DNA of 64,000 nucleotides from Anthropogastromicrobium aceti (GTDB taxonomy: Bacteria; Bacillota; Clostridia; Lachnospirales; Lachnospiraceae). Position numbers and translations under genes: made by a program. The DNA is taken from NCBI RefSeq assembly GCF_025567095.1, contig NZ_JAOQJH010000009.1; one strand, given 5' to 3'. Below the pieces are notes generated by a model. It was not told the DNA's origin. It did no database searches and saw only the letters and a program-made list of their open reading frames with translations. This document shows positions 25,484 to 33,583 of this stretch, piece by piece; within the stretch, counting starts at the first letter, position 1, and each line of letters begins with the position of its first letter.

Positions 25484-26143
25484 TTATGCATCACGGCGAA
25501 AGCTGCAGTCTTTTTTGCTGCAGGCCTCGCATCCTTCTGTGACGCATCCTGTTCTGATATGGCTTAAGCCCATCAAAGCTGTAACAGATTTTTCAGGCTG
25601 CATTACGCCGCCTTCCGAAAGAAATAGACCTATTGTTTTCTGTGCATTAAGTGCCTTCAAAAATGATGACTGTACATCCAAAGACAAATCTCCGTAACCA
25701 GGACTATACCTTGGACGCACAAAAAGGCCGTCTTTCGCAGCCTCTTTTTCAATATTCTTTTGACACAAGTTGCAATAGCACTCTATGGCCTCTGCTGCCG
25801 TTGACTGAAGTACTGCTGCCTTTGTGATATTTAATCTCAGATAACGTTCCATCAAACGATCTATTTCGTGACCAAGCGTTGCCGCAAAGAAAATGACCTC
25901 GCTGCAGTCTTTTAAGTTTCGTTCCAGACTGTTGCTTAAAAGCTCCACACCACCTGCCTGCATATGACCTGCAGACAGATGTGTAAGTGCAAAACGCCGA
26001 TATATATGGCGCGGCTGAGCCGTCCGCGCAACATCTTCCATGCACTGATGAATTAACATCATAACCTGTTCGTCCGGCTGTATCTTTTTGTAGCCGAGAT
26101 AGCGAATAATCTCGCGTTCTCTCATCTGATTTATATCAATCAT
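25484..26143 (-). CDS. Stand-alone methionine synthase activation-domain protein
   Basis: A 219-residue protein matching the B12-dependent methionine synthase activation domain (Met_synt_B12 type). The conserved SAM-site region reads RYSPGYGDLSLD, followed by SEGGVMQPEKSVTALMG. The C-terminus has a cluster of four cysteines (CVTEGCEACSKKDC) that is not part of E. coli MetH and may bind metal. Its start overlaps the metF stop by 4 bases, and metH follows. It presumably reactivates oxidised cobalamin on the short MetH. Confidence 0.9.
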   Translation of the reverse strand: MIDINQMREREIIRYLGYKKIQPDEQVMMLIHQCMEDVARTAQPRHIYRRFALTHLSAGHMQAGGVELLSNSLERNLKDCSEVIFFAATLGHEIDRLMERYLRLNITKAAVLQSTAAEAIECYCNLCQKNIEKEAAKDGLFVRPRYSPGYGDLSLDVQSSFLKALNAQKTIGLFLSEGGVMQPEKSVTALMGLSHIRTGCVTEGCEACSKKDCSFRRDA

Positions 26144-27006
26144 TTTAAAATCTCCGAAAGATTCTTCTGAATAGCCTCTGCAATCTGCGGCTTATTCATA
26201 GAATATACGTGAATGTGGTTGATTCCGTTTGCAATCAGATCAATGATCTGATCAGTTGCATAGGCTATACCTGCCTGCTCCATTGCCTTCGGGTTAGAAC
26301 CAAAACGATCAACCAGATTTAAAAAGCGCTGCGGCATACTGCATCCAGAAAGATCACGTGCAGTCTCCACCTGCTTTGCTCGTGTGATTGGCATGATACC
26401 TGGAATCACAGGAACACTTATGCCCTGTTCTCTGACACGATACAAGAAGTTAAAGAAAATATTGTTGTCAAAAAACATCTGCGTTGTCAAAAACTCACAT
26501 CCGGCATCTACCTTCTTCTTAAGATTTATAATGTCCTCACTTTTATTTGCTGCCTCCACATGTCCCTCTGGATAGCAGGCTCCTCCTACACAGAAATCGC
26601 CATAGGCTTTGATTTCAGATACAAGTTCTGACGCATAATGAAAATCAACAAATGGATCTCCCTCAAAATCTCTCGGACGATCACCACGCAGAGCTAGCAC
26701 ATTTTCAATTCCTGCTGCCTTCATCTCATCTAATGTATTATGAATATTTTCCTTTGTTGCGCCTACACATGTTAAATGGGCAATCGTCGTTACGCCAGTT
26801 GTATCCTGAATCCCTTTTGCAATTGCAACAGTATTCTTTCTTGTGTTTCCGCCTGCTCCATATGTAACGCTCATGTAGCTTGGCTTTAATGCAGCAACGT
26901 CAATCGTTGCCTGACGAACTGACTCAAACTGTGCATCTGTCTTTGGTGGAAATACCTCAAAAGACAGTGTGATTTTTCCATTTGACAATATTTCATTTAC
27001 TTTCAT
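26140..27006 (-). CDS. metF: Methylenetetrahydrofolate reductase
   Basis: A 288-residue FAD barrel enzyme that makes 5-methyltetrahydrofolate for methionine synthase. Visible family motifs are LSFEVFPPKTD near residue 14, SVTYGAGG at 47-54, LALRGDRP near 103, and FLTTQMFFDN followed by PVIPGIMPI. Length matches the bacterial enzyme. It opens a three-gene operon with the activation protein and metH, so methyl donor, transferase and repair function are made together. A 122-base leader separates it from its promoter. Confidence 0.95.
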   Translation of the reverse strand: MKVNEILSNGKITLSFEVFPPKTDAQFESVRQATIDVAALKPSYMSVTYGAGGNTRKNTVAIAKGIQDTTGVTTIAHLTCVGATKENIHNTLDEMKAAGIENVLALRGDRPRDFEGDPFVDFHYASELVSEIKAYGDFCVGGACYPEGHVEAANKSEDIINLKKKVDAGCEFLTTQMFFDNNIFFNFLYRVREQGISVPVIPGIMPITRAKQVETARDLSGCSMPQRFLNLVDRFGSNPKAMEQAGIAYATDQIIDLIANGINHIHVYSMNKPQIAEAIQKNLSEILK

Positions 27007-27135
27007 TATTTTTTAATTCCTCTTTCCTCTATATGGTGTGTTCTGTCGCATCGCTGTTATACTGCAGATGTCTGTTTCCTAATGATGCTCTGTTCACTCC
27101 CCACTACAGCTTGTTTGTCGAGCTCATTTAACGTA

Positions 27136-27164
27136 AGTATAGCATGGATTTTGCTTCATGAAAA
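27136..27164 (-). promoter_or_regulatory. Promoter of the metF operon
   Basis: The minus strand shows TTTTCA, 17 bp, TATACT. The transcript would begin near 27128 and carry a leader of about 120 bases. I looked for SAM-I, cobalamin and T-box signatures in this leader and saw none. Confidence 0.6.
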
Positions 27165-27213
27165 GAAGATTTTCTCAATGGTTTGATATTGATATAAACT
27201 ATACCAAAAGTAC

Positions 27214-27242
27214 TTGCTGTCCTCTTTATTTTCCACTATGAT
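27214..27242 (+). promoter_or_regulatory. Promoter of trpF
   Basis: TTGCTG, 17 bp, TATGAT lies 33 bases before the trpF start and is divergent from the metF promoter. Confidence 0.6.
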
Positions 27243-27274
27243 AAACAAAAAAAGAAAGGATCTGCATTATAACA

Positions 27275-27967
27275 ATGAAAAAACAGGCTACTAAAATCAA
27301 GATTTGCGGACTTACAAAAGAAAAAGAGGCTGATTATCTCAATCAAATTCATGCAGATTTTGCAGGCATGGTTGTTTTTTTTTCTAAAAGCAAAAGAAAT
27401 ATCTCACTTGATCAGGCAAAAAAAATAAAGTCAGCACTTCTGCCTGAAATAAAAACAGTCGCCGTGACAGTCTCACCAACACTTGCACAAATAAGCCAAA
27501 TTGCAGAGGCCGGCTTTGACCTTATTCAAATTCATGGTGATCCTGCCGATCTTGATATAAAAACTGCTAAGTCCATCTGCGAATATACAAGTAAGTTTTC
27601 TCTTCCTATATTAAAAGCATTTAATGTCTCTGATATTGACAGCTATAACTGCTGGCAGTCATGTCCGTCTGTCGCTGGCTTTGTATTTGATGCAGCTAAA
27701 CCTGGAAGCGGCAAAACATTTGACTGGACTCTGCTAAAAAATCTTCCCAGGTCAAAAAAGCTTTTCATGCTGGCCGGCGGGCTGGCACCTGAAAATGTTT
27801 CAAATGCGATCTTTTTTTTGCATCCTGATGGTGTGGACGTATCATCTGGTGTGGAATTTTTAGAAAAAGACCGCCCCGGCAAAGATCCTTATCGCATACA
27901 GGCCTTTGCAGAAGCGGTACAATTTGCAGATAAACTTACCTCAAAAACACTTATCGATTTGAAGTAA
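27275..27967 (+). CDS. trpF: Phosphoribosylanthranilate isomerase
   Basis: A 230-residue barrel enzyme of tryptophan synthesis. KIKICGLT at residues 7-14 holds the catalytic Cys. FDLIQIHGD, GSGKTFDW and LAGGLAPENV follow, and the phosphate-binding end reads GVDVSSGVE and GKDPYRIQAFAEAV. The enzyme is stand-alone: no other trp gene is in the window, so the pathway is split. The ribosome binding site is weak (AAAGGATC about 16 bases upstream). Its last 17 bases overlap the 3' end of the convergent sulP pseudogene. Confidence 0.93.
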   Translation: MKKQATKIKICGLTKEKEADYLNQIHADFAGMVVFFSKSKRNISLDQAKKIKSALLPEIKTVAVTVSPTLAQISQIAEAGFDLIQIHGDPADLDIKTAKSICEYTSKFSLPILKAFNVSDIDSYNCWQSCPSVAGFVFDAAKPGSGKTFDWTLLKNLPRSKKLFMLAGGLAPENVSNAIFFLHPDGVDVSSGVEFLEKDRPGKDPYRIQAFAEAVQFADKLTSKTLIDLK

Positions 27968-29107
27968 TCTTTTCTGCCATTTCAATTGCTGCATCAATAT
28001 TCGGGCTAAAATTTTCTTTTCCAATTAATGTGTCAAAGCCAGCCTTTCTAATAACACGCATTGGCTGATCGTTTACATGTGAAAGAATGAGCGTTATCTT
28101 CTTTTTCCTGCATTTCTCATAAAGAGATGTTAATGAGTTCATTGCTGTACTGTCAAGTGCCGGAACACCTCTCATTCTAAGAATCAGGCATTTTGTCTTT
28201 TCTGTTACTGCAATCAGACCAATCTGATCTGCAGCACCAAAAAACAATGGACCTGTAATCTCGCATACACTGATTGATGATGGAATATCGCGCATACGCG
28301 CACGCTCTGCATCGCGAACCTCATCAGAAATCTCATCTGTATGACTCCAGTTACGCACACCTGTCTCATCACTCATGCGCTTCATAAATAAAAGACAAGC
28401 CAGTACCATGCCGACTTCAATCGCAACAACAAGATCAAATACAACTGTCAGCATAAATGTAATGACAAGCACTGCAATATCACTTTTTGGTGCCGTCTTT
28501 ACAAGACGCACAAATGGACGCCACTGACACATGTTATAAGCAACAATAAATAAAATTGCAGCAATCGTCGGCATAGGAATCCAGCCAGCATATGGCATCA
28601 GCACAAGAAGCACTAAAAATAATACAACAGCGTGTACCATTCCAGCTACAGGTGTGCGGCCTCCATTTTTAATGTTTGCTGCAGTACGTGCAATCGCACC
28701 TGTTGCCGGGATTCCTCCAAAAAGCGCAGATGCAACATTTCCTGCTCCCTGTGCAGCAAGCTCCATGTTGGAACGGTGATTTCCATTAATCATGCCGTCT
28801 GCCACCACACATGAAAGAAGTGACTCGATTGCTGCCAAAATTGCAATTGTGAATGCATTGGGAAGTGCCTTCTGAATTACTTCAAGGCTAAGCTTTGGCA
28901 AATGGAATGATGGAAGGCTGCTGTTTATTGTATACAGATCGCCAATTGTATTTACCTGAATTGGCATCAACTTCACCATTAAAATACCAACTGCAACAGC
29001 TGCTAATGACGGTGGAATCTTCGCAAGCATCTTTACCTTTGGCATAAAAATAAGAATTGCCAGACATACTGCTCCCACAAAAACAGCATCGGTTTCAGAT
29101 CTTCCAT
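27951..29107 (-). pseudogene. SulP-family anion transporter gene broken by internal deletion
   Basis: A 375-residue frame (27951-29078, first codon GTG) encodes the second half of a SulP transporter. It covers several membrane helices (AAIESLLSCVVADGM, GGIPATGAIARTAAN) and a C-terminal STAS domain (LDSTAMNSLTSLYEK). Full proteins have about 550 residues. Thirty bases further upstream an ATG at 29107 with GAGGGGG 8 bases before it begins MEDLKPMLF, which looks like a genuine SulP N-terminus. It is in another frame and runs straight into the distal part at ACCGATGCTG. About 160-170 codons are therefore missing and the frame is broken. Loss of function is likely unless a truncated protein is used. 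Confidence 0.75.
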
Positions 29108-29163
29108 GAAACTATCCCCCTCATTTTGTGCGTTTTTTCGCCTTTACAGCGCACACGATGGCT

Positions 29164-29193
29164 ATTTTATCATGTATAATTATAAACTGTCTA
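29164..29193 (-). promoter_or_regulatory. Promoter of the sulP pseudogene
   Basis: The minus strand reads TAGACA, 18 bp, TAAAAT, about 55 bases before the ATG at 29107. Confidence 0.5.
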
Positions 29194-29253
29194 CCCGTTT
29201 TTGCTCACAATTACGCGATTATTCGCTATGTACGCGATTTTGTACAAAAATAA

Positions 29254-30029
29254 TTACTGTACTGCCATACATGTTCCAATTAGTCTGCAGCTGTCCATTC
29301 TTCTAAACCTAAGCGCAGTCCCTCTTCCATTAATAGTATTTAATGCATATCCCTTTTCTGAAATATGGAATTGGCGAAAGTACAGACGATGATTATATAA
29401 AAACAATGCATTTTCTCCCTCATTTGGAAATTTATCTGATAACAATAAAACATCATTTTTACAATATCTCGGTGAAAAATGATCGTTTGGAAGACGCACC
29501 GCCATATATACGTTTTCACAAGCTGTCTTTACATGTTCTACATCAAAGCTTGAAAAAGCTGCTCCATCTGATGTTTCCACTGCCGGAATCAGACATGGAA
29601 TCTCACGTTCCTCGTTTACATCTACTCCTGCCTGCCACTGCGCTTCAATTTCTGCGATTGCACGTATAATGATGTTTCCACTGCCGGAATCAGACATGGA
29701 ATCTCACGTTCCTCGTTTACATCTACTCCTGCCTGCCACTGCGCTTCAATTTCTGCGATTGCACGTATAAATTTCTTTCCATGCTCTCCACTTTCACGAT
29801 AAGCAAATAAAAGCTGTTCTTCCTCCTCTCGCGGACTTTCCCCCATCAGGCTTTCCATTGATACATCCAATGTACGGCTAAGTGCCAAAAGTGTGTCTAC
29901 TCTTGGATTTCTCGCTCTCCTGTAAATGATGTTACGAATCGTTTCGATTGGGACATTCGACAGCATAGACAGTTTCTCTAGTGTCAATCCCTTTTTGTCC
30001 ATCATTGCCTTTAGCTGTTTGTCAATCAT
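29254..30029 (-). pseudogene. XRE regulator with S24-like domain, split by tandem duplication
   Basis: Two overlapping frames encode the halves of one protein. The first (30029 to 29622) has an HTH (LTLEKLSMLSNVPIETIRN) and ends soon after VETS. The second (29697 to 29254) repeats RAIAEIEAQWQ through VETS and continues with a LexA/S24-like sensor fold (NDHFSPRYCKNDVLLLSD). The cause is a perfect 101-bp tandem duplication, whose length is not a multiple of three. Removing one copy restores a 224-residue protein. The architecture matches the divergent regulator at 30187-30966. The gene is probably off at present but could revert by repeat deletion. Confidence 0.88.
29569..29770. repeat. Perfect 101-bp tandem duplication
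   Basis: Copy 1 at 29569-29669 and copy 2 at 29670-29770 are identical base for base. They abut directly and lie inside the regulator gene. The lack of divergence points to a recent event. Confidence 0.97.
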
Positions 30030-30136
30030 TTTACAATTCCTCCCATTTCACTCTTGTTATTTTTTCCCATTTGAAGTATTCTATTACCATGAAGACTAAA
30101 AAATACAACGTCTTGGAATGAAACTATCGTATCACA

Positions 30137-30167
30137 TGTAATTTGTAGTATGGTAGCTAAAATTACA
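30137..30167. promoter_or_regulatory. Inverted repeat between divergent regulators
   Basis: TGTAATTT (30137-30144) and AAATTACA (30160-30167) form a perfect 8-bp inverted repeat with a 15-bp spacer in the shared upstream region of two S24-like regulators. It is a candidate operator. Confidence 0.45.
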
Positions 30168-30186
30168 CTTTTAGTCGTTTCTACAC

Positions 30187-30966
30187 ATGTACAAAGTACC
30201 GAAAACTATACGAAAGAGACTATACAATTTTATGACACAGCAAAAAATTCTATTAAATTTTATTGATAACATTGAAAAGGAACGTGTCAGGCTCAATCTG
30301 ACACAGGCGCAGATGGCTCAGAAACTTGATATGTCTGTGTCCAATTATAAAAAACTAATTGCCGGTCAGTATAGGCGTCCGAACCTTTTTCTGGCTCAGC
30401 GCCTGTATGAACTGACCGGCAAGCTGCTATTTGAATTTTTCGATTTTGATTCGCCTAAGCTAAATGCAATTTCAAAGTTTATGAAGCTGTCTGATACTCA
30501 ATGCTCATTCATAGAGGGCATAATAGATTTTGAGCTTGCATTTTCAGCAAGTAAAGAAGAAAATACTGATGATTACCTGACTGTTTTGATTCCAACAGGC
30601 AATTGCGAGGATGGCATGATATGGGATTCTGCAAACGTCCGTAAAGTAAACATTGCACCTTATCGAAAACGCTATGGTTCGCAAATCAATGCCGGAGTTG
30701 AAGTCACTTCTAATCATTTAACTCCCGTTTACCATATGGGAGATATTCTGCTCATCTCACGCCGTCCTCCGCGCGATGGCGATACTACCATTTTTTTAAA
30801 CACTGAAAATGGCCGTGCCTACCTGCGCCGTTTTATTCAGCAGGTTCCCCGTATTCTTCAGCCAATCAACGGATATGGCGAATCATTCTATATTGATCCC
30901 TATAATGAAGATGAAGTAAAAAAATGGGTCAAGTATGGCGTTGTTCTAACAAAAATGCGTGAATAA
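30187..30966 (+). CDS. XRE-family regulator with S24-like C-terminal domain
   Basis: A 259-residue protein. The HTH lies at about residues 30-75 (RLNLTQAQMAQKLDMSVSNY). A LexA/S24-like domain follows, with HLTPVYHMGDILLISRR and a strand pair ending YLRRF. The Ser/Lys dyad needed for self-cleavage is not obvious, so the domain may only sense or dimerise. No good ribosome binding site precedes ATG 30187; the internal ATG at 30232 is an alternative start. It is divergent from, and built like, the duplicated regulator gene next to it. Targets may include the neighbouring NlpC/P60 gene. Confidence 0.82.
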   Translation: MYKVPKTIRKRLYNFMTQQKILLNFIDNIEKERVRLNLTQAQMAQKLDMSVSNYKKLIAGQYRRPNLFLAQRLYELTGKLLFEFFDFDSPKLNAISKFMKLSDTQCSFIEGIIDFELAFSASKEENTDDYLTVLIPTGNCEDGMIWDSANVRKVNIAPYRKRYGSQINAGVEVTSNHLTPVYHMGDILLISRRPPRDGDTTIFLNTENGRAYLRRFIQQVPRILQPINGYGESFYIDPYNEDEVKKWVKYGVVLTKMRE

Positions 30967-30967
30967 A

Positions 30968-32446
30968 TCAGTCTTCAGGAAAACAAATTGCTGTCGCATA
31001 GGCATCAAGATATTGTGTGCCGGCTGCTGTTACAAGATTTAGCTGTGTAATCTGACATTGGTAGACCTCTTTCGTGCTGACACCATCATCGGCCATATAT
31101 GTTGTAAAGTTATGAAGAATCAAATCTTCTCCATTTTCCTGTCCGATATACATGACCACATGGTTTTTCATTACAAGCAGCGTTCCCGGCTTCATAGACT
31201 GGATTTTTTCCAGCTTTTCTTCCTGTGTCATGCCTTCAAGTGATACAATTTGTGTTCCTGTCTGTGCCATGCTGCCTGTATTTCGCGGCAAAACGATTCC
31301 AAAACATCTGTAAATGGCATTCATTGTTGAAGAACAGTCCATATCTCCATTGGAATCTCCCCAGCCATAAGCCATTCCAACTAACTTTTTAGCCTGATCA
31401 AGAATATTTTCCTGAGTCATATCAAGATAACCAAAATGAATGCCATCCTGAGCAGTCTCAACATTTGTTATCACAAGTTGGCCTTTGTCATCTTTCTGTG
31501 GGATGGATACCATAAGTATGCCTTCAGATTCCTCCTTTGCCGGAAGTGCTGTTCCCATGCGAAGTGTTACATTGGTACCTGCGAGTGTCAGTCTGGCATC
31601 TGTCACAACAGCTCGTTTAGTCTCCTGCCATTTTTTTAATTCGTCAAGTGTGCAGCATGCGATTTTATCTGTTTCTACCCAGCCTCTATAATTTTGTGCC
31701 TGTACAAAACTCCAGATTCCGTCTGCAGTCTGATGAACGATCACTGCTGCTTCTCCTGTCATAAGCATACTTTCTTGAAAATAATCAAATGAATGTGCAT
31801 CTAATGAAGTGGATGCTTTTTTCCATGTTGGAAAAGCTCGAACTGCCGCATTTTGTGTGATAACACCATACTTAAGTGTAATAGGATCCAAGATTCCCTC
31901 TAAATTTCTTCTTGCAAGAATCTCATCCTGTGCTTCTTTAGTCACCGGCTCTCCCTCTAGGTACGGCCATTTTCCATACGTATATGCTTCAATCCAAAGA
32001 CGCACATCATCTGCTGCGACATCTGTAAGCTGTGTCACATCTGCGACACCTGATTTTGAGTTTGCCATAGTAGCCTCGTTAATCTGCTGATAAGCTAAAG
32101 CGTCTGTTGATTCCTCTTCAAGCGTCTGTTCAGCCTTTTGATCTTCTGCTTCCTTATCCTTAATTTCTTCAGCATCCGTTTCATTTGCTGTAAGTGTCTG
32201 ACTTTCCGATGATGCTGCCGATGGCTTTGCTGCTAGTTCCTGTGTCTTTTTTTGAAGTCCCATCGTATTAACAGCATCCACAATACCTAATCCATGTCCG
32301 CTCTCTGGCTCTAGTCGAACACTTCCTAACACTGCCCATAACAGCACGCCTCCAAGCAGTACCACACAGGCAGACATTCCTATAATAAGCGGCTTTAGGC
32401 TAAGACCTCTTCTTTTATTTTTATGCGGTTCTTTTTTTCTTCTCAA
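30968..32446 (-). CDS. Membrane-anchored SH3 and NlpC/P60 peptidoglycan hydrolase
   Basis: A 492-residue protein with a basic cytoplasmic tail, one membrane helix (about residues 18-42), a Ala/Glu-rich linker to about 115, SH3-like domains (about 190-345) and a C-terminal NlpC/P60 domain. The catalytic Cys is in GDMDCSSTMNA, the His in KNHVVMYIG, and LHNFTT follows. Such enzymes cleave gamma-D-Glu-diamino acid bonds in wall peptides. The layout resembles YkfC/DipM-type proteins. The start is TTG 32446, backed by AGGAGG 9 bases upstream. The convergent regulator ends one base away. Confidence 0.88.
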   Translation of the reverse strand: MRRKKEPHKNKRRGLSLKPLIIGMSACVVLLGGVLLWAVLGSVRLEPESGHGLGIVDAVNTMGLQKKTQELAAKPSAASSESQTLTANETDAEEIKDKEAEDQKAEQTLEEESTDALAYQQINEATMANSKSGVADVTQLTDVAADDVRLWIEAYTYGKWPYLEGEPVTKEAQDEILARRNLEGILDPITLKYGVITQNAAVRAFPTWKKASTSLDAHSFDYFQESMLMTGEAAVIVHQTADGIWSFVQAQNYRGWVETDKIACCTLDELKKWQETKRAVVTDARLTLAGTNVTLRMGTALPAKEESEGILMVSIPQKDDKGQLVITNVETAQDGIHFGYLDMTQENILDQAKKLVGMAYGWGDSNGDMDCSSTMNAIYRCFGIVLPRNTGSMAQTGTQIVSLEGMTQEEKLEKIQSMKPGTLLVMKNHVVMYIGQENGEDLILHNFTTYMADDGVSTKEVYQCQITQLNLVTAAGTQYLDAYATAICFPED

Positions 32447-32749
32447 TATTCTCCGCCTCCTGTCTAAAACAAAAACAATATATCAGTTATCCTGTTCTTT
32501 AACTTATCATACCATTTTTTTCTTTTATTATGTTTTAAAGATTTCTTACAATTCACGTAACAAATACTTAATGTATCGTATAACGTGTCAAACGTTTTTT
32601 GGAATTTATAGTATCTATTTTTTATTAATTGATACTATCGGTTTCTTTACCGTGTTCTTTGCAATTTATAGTATATAAATTAACAATCTTGATATCTTAA
32701 ATCTGTAAACTCCTATTTTTACAGATTTATTTTTGTAGTATTTACATGA
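32447..32749. promoter_or_regulatory. Repeat-rich regulatory region between NlpC/P60 gene and XRE pair
   Basis: No gene is present. AATTTATAGTAT occurs at 32603-32614 and again at 32663-32674, exactly 60 bp apart. ATAGTATC (32608-32615) forms an inverted repeat with GATACTAT (32631-32638). CACGT/ACGTG arms frame the stretch at about 32555-32587, beside a minus-strand TTGACA. At 32701-32726 a 9-bp hairpin (ATCTGTAAA/TTTACAGAT, 8-base loop) is followed by TTATTTTTG, an attenuator-like signal just upstream of the XRE gene. Binding of the adjacent XRE proteins is plausible but unproven. Confidence 0.55.
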
Positions 32750-32776
32750 ATGAAGAAAAAGGAAGAGAAAACTGAT

Positions 32777-33115
32777 ATGTCTGAATTTACGTTAATTGTT
32801 GGAAAAAGGATCCGAAAAGCAAGAAAAGCAAAAAATTTGACACTTGAAGAGCTTGCTGAACGCTGTGGACTTCATCCTGCATATATTGGTCAGCTTGAGC
32901 GCGGTGTAAAAAATGCATCGTTATATACACTTGAAAAGATTGCATGTGCACTTGAGCTTTCTTTAACTGACTTGGTTGGCAACAGTGATATTGTCACAGA
33001 AACGGCAAAAACCAATATTCCTGCTGACTGCAGAAGTATCATCTGTACACTCCCGCCACAATCACATGAGCTTGTTTATGAACTGCTAAAGCAGATTATC
33101 AACCTTGAGCGCTGA
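32777..33115 (+). CDS. Small XRE-family HTH regulator
   Basis: A 112-residue protein consisting of an N-terminal HTH_3 domain (about residues 9-62, with LTLEELAERCGLHPAYIGQL) and a short helical tail (LPPQSHELVYELLKQII) likely to dimerise. An upstream ATG at 32750 is in frame. The ATG at 32777 is preferred because AGGAAGAG lies in front of it and it aligns with the paralogue at 33181. The two tandem regulators share GLHxxYIGQLERG. No partner toxin or phage gene is nearby. Confidence 0.85.
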   Translation: MSEFTLIVGKRIRKARKAKNLTLEELAERCGLHPAYIGQLERGVKNASLYTLEKIACALELSLTDLVGNSDIVTETAKTNIPADCRSIICTLPPQSHELVYELLKQIINLER

Positions 33116-33180
33116 TGGTGCTTAAACTCAAATGGTTCGTAAAATTCATAAAAGCAAAATTAAAAACAAGGAGATTGACT

Positions 33181-33522
33181 ATGTCTGATATTGCCGAAGC
33201 TGTTGGAAAACGAATTTATGCCATTCGAACATCAAAGCACATGAGCCGTAAAGATCTTGCCAAGCGCTCTGGGCTTCATCTTACCTATATCGGTCAGCTT
33301 GAGCGCGGTGAACGAAATGCGACGATAGCAACACTTGAAAGTGTTTCTTACGCACTTAATGTACCGATTGAGCGTTTTGTTGAATATATTACACCTGGAA
33401 TGGCTTCACAGGAGACTGCTGCAAATGAATGCTATAACTTGATTTTAGAGCAGACACCGCGCACACAAAAGCGTCTTCTTGCAATTCTCCAAAATATGGC
33501 ACAACTGCACCAAATACAATAA
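33181..33522 (+). CDS. Small XRE-family HTH regulator, paralogue of preceding gene
   Basis: A 113-residue protein with HTH_3 (MSRKDLAKRSGLHLTYIGQL) and a C-terminal helix pair (TPRTQKRLLAILQNMAQL). The frame extends back to 33115, but ATG 33181 has AAGGAG at ideal spacing. It follows its paralogue by 65 bases and is closed by a terminator. A pair of near-identical DNA-binding domains from one transcript could form heterodimers, which is inference. Confidence 0.87.
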   Translation: MSDIAEAVGKRIYAIRTSKHMSRKDLAKRSGLHLTYIGQLERGERNATIATLESVSYALNVPIERFVEYITPGMASQETAANECYNLILEQTPRTQKRLLAILQNMAQLHQIQ

Positions 33523-33538
33523 ATTCTAATTTTCAAAA

Positions 33539-33571
33539 AAAGAGTCACGCGAAAGTTTAGCGTGACTCTTA
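33539..33571. terminator. Bidirectional terminator between XRE pair and FNT gene
   Basis: AGAGTCACGC (33541-33550) pairs with GCGTGACTCT (33560-33569) around a 9-base loop, with A-rich and T-rich flanks. It serves the convergent genes on both sides. Confidence 0.85.
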
Positions 33572-33583
33572 ATATTACTTGTT

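Noticed and set aside
27007..27135. SAM, cobalamin or folate riboswitch in the metF leader
   Set aside because: The leader of about 120 bases shows none of the conserved cores I looked for, and only weak pairing was found by eye.
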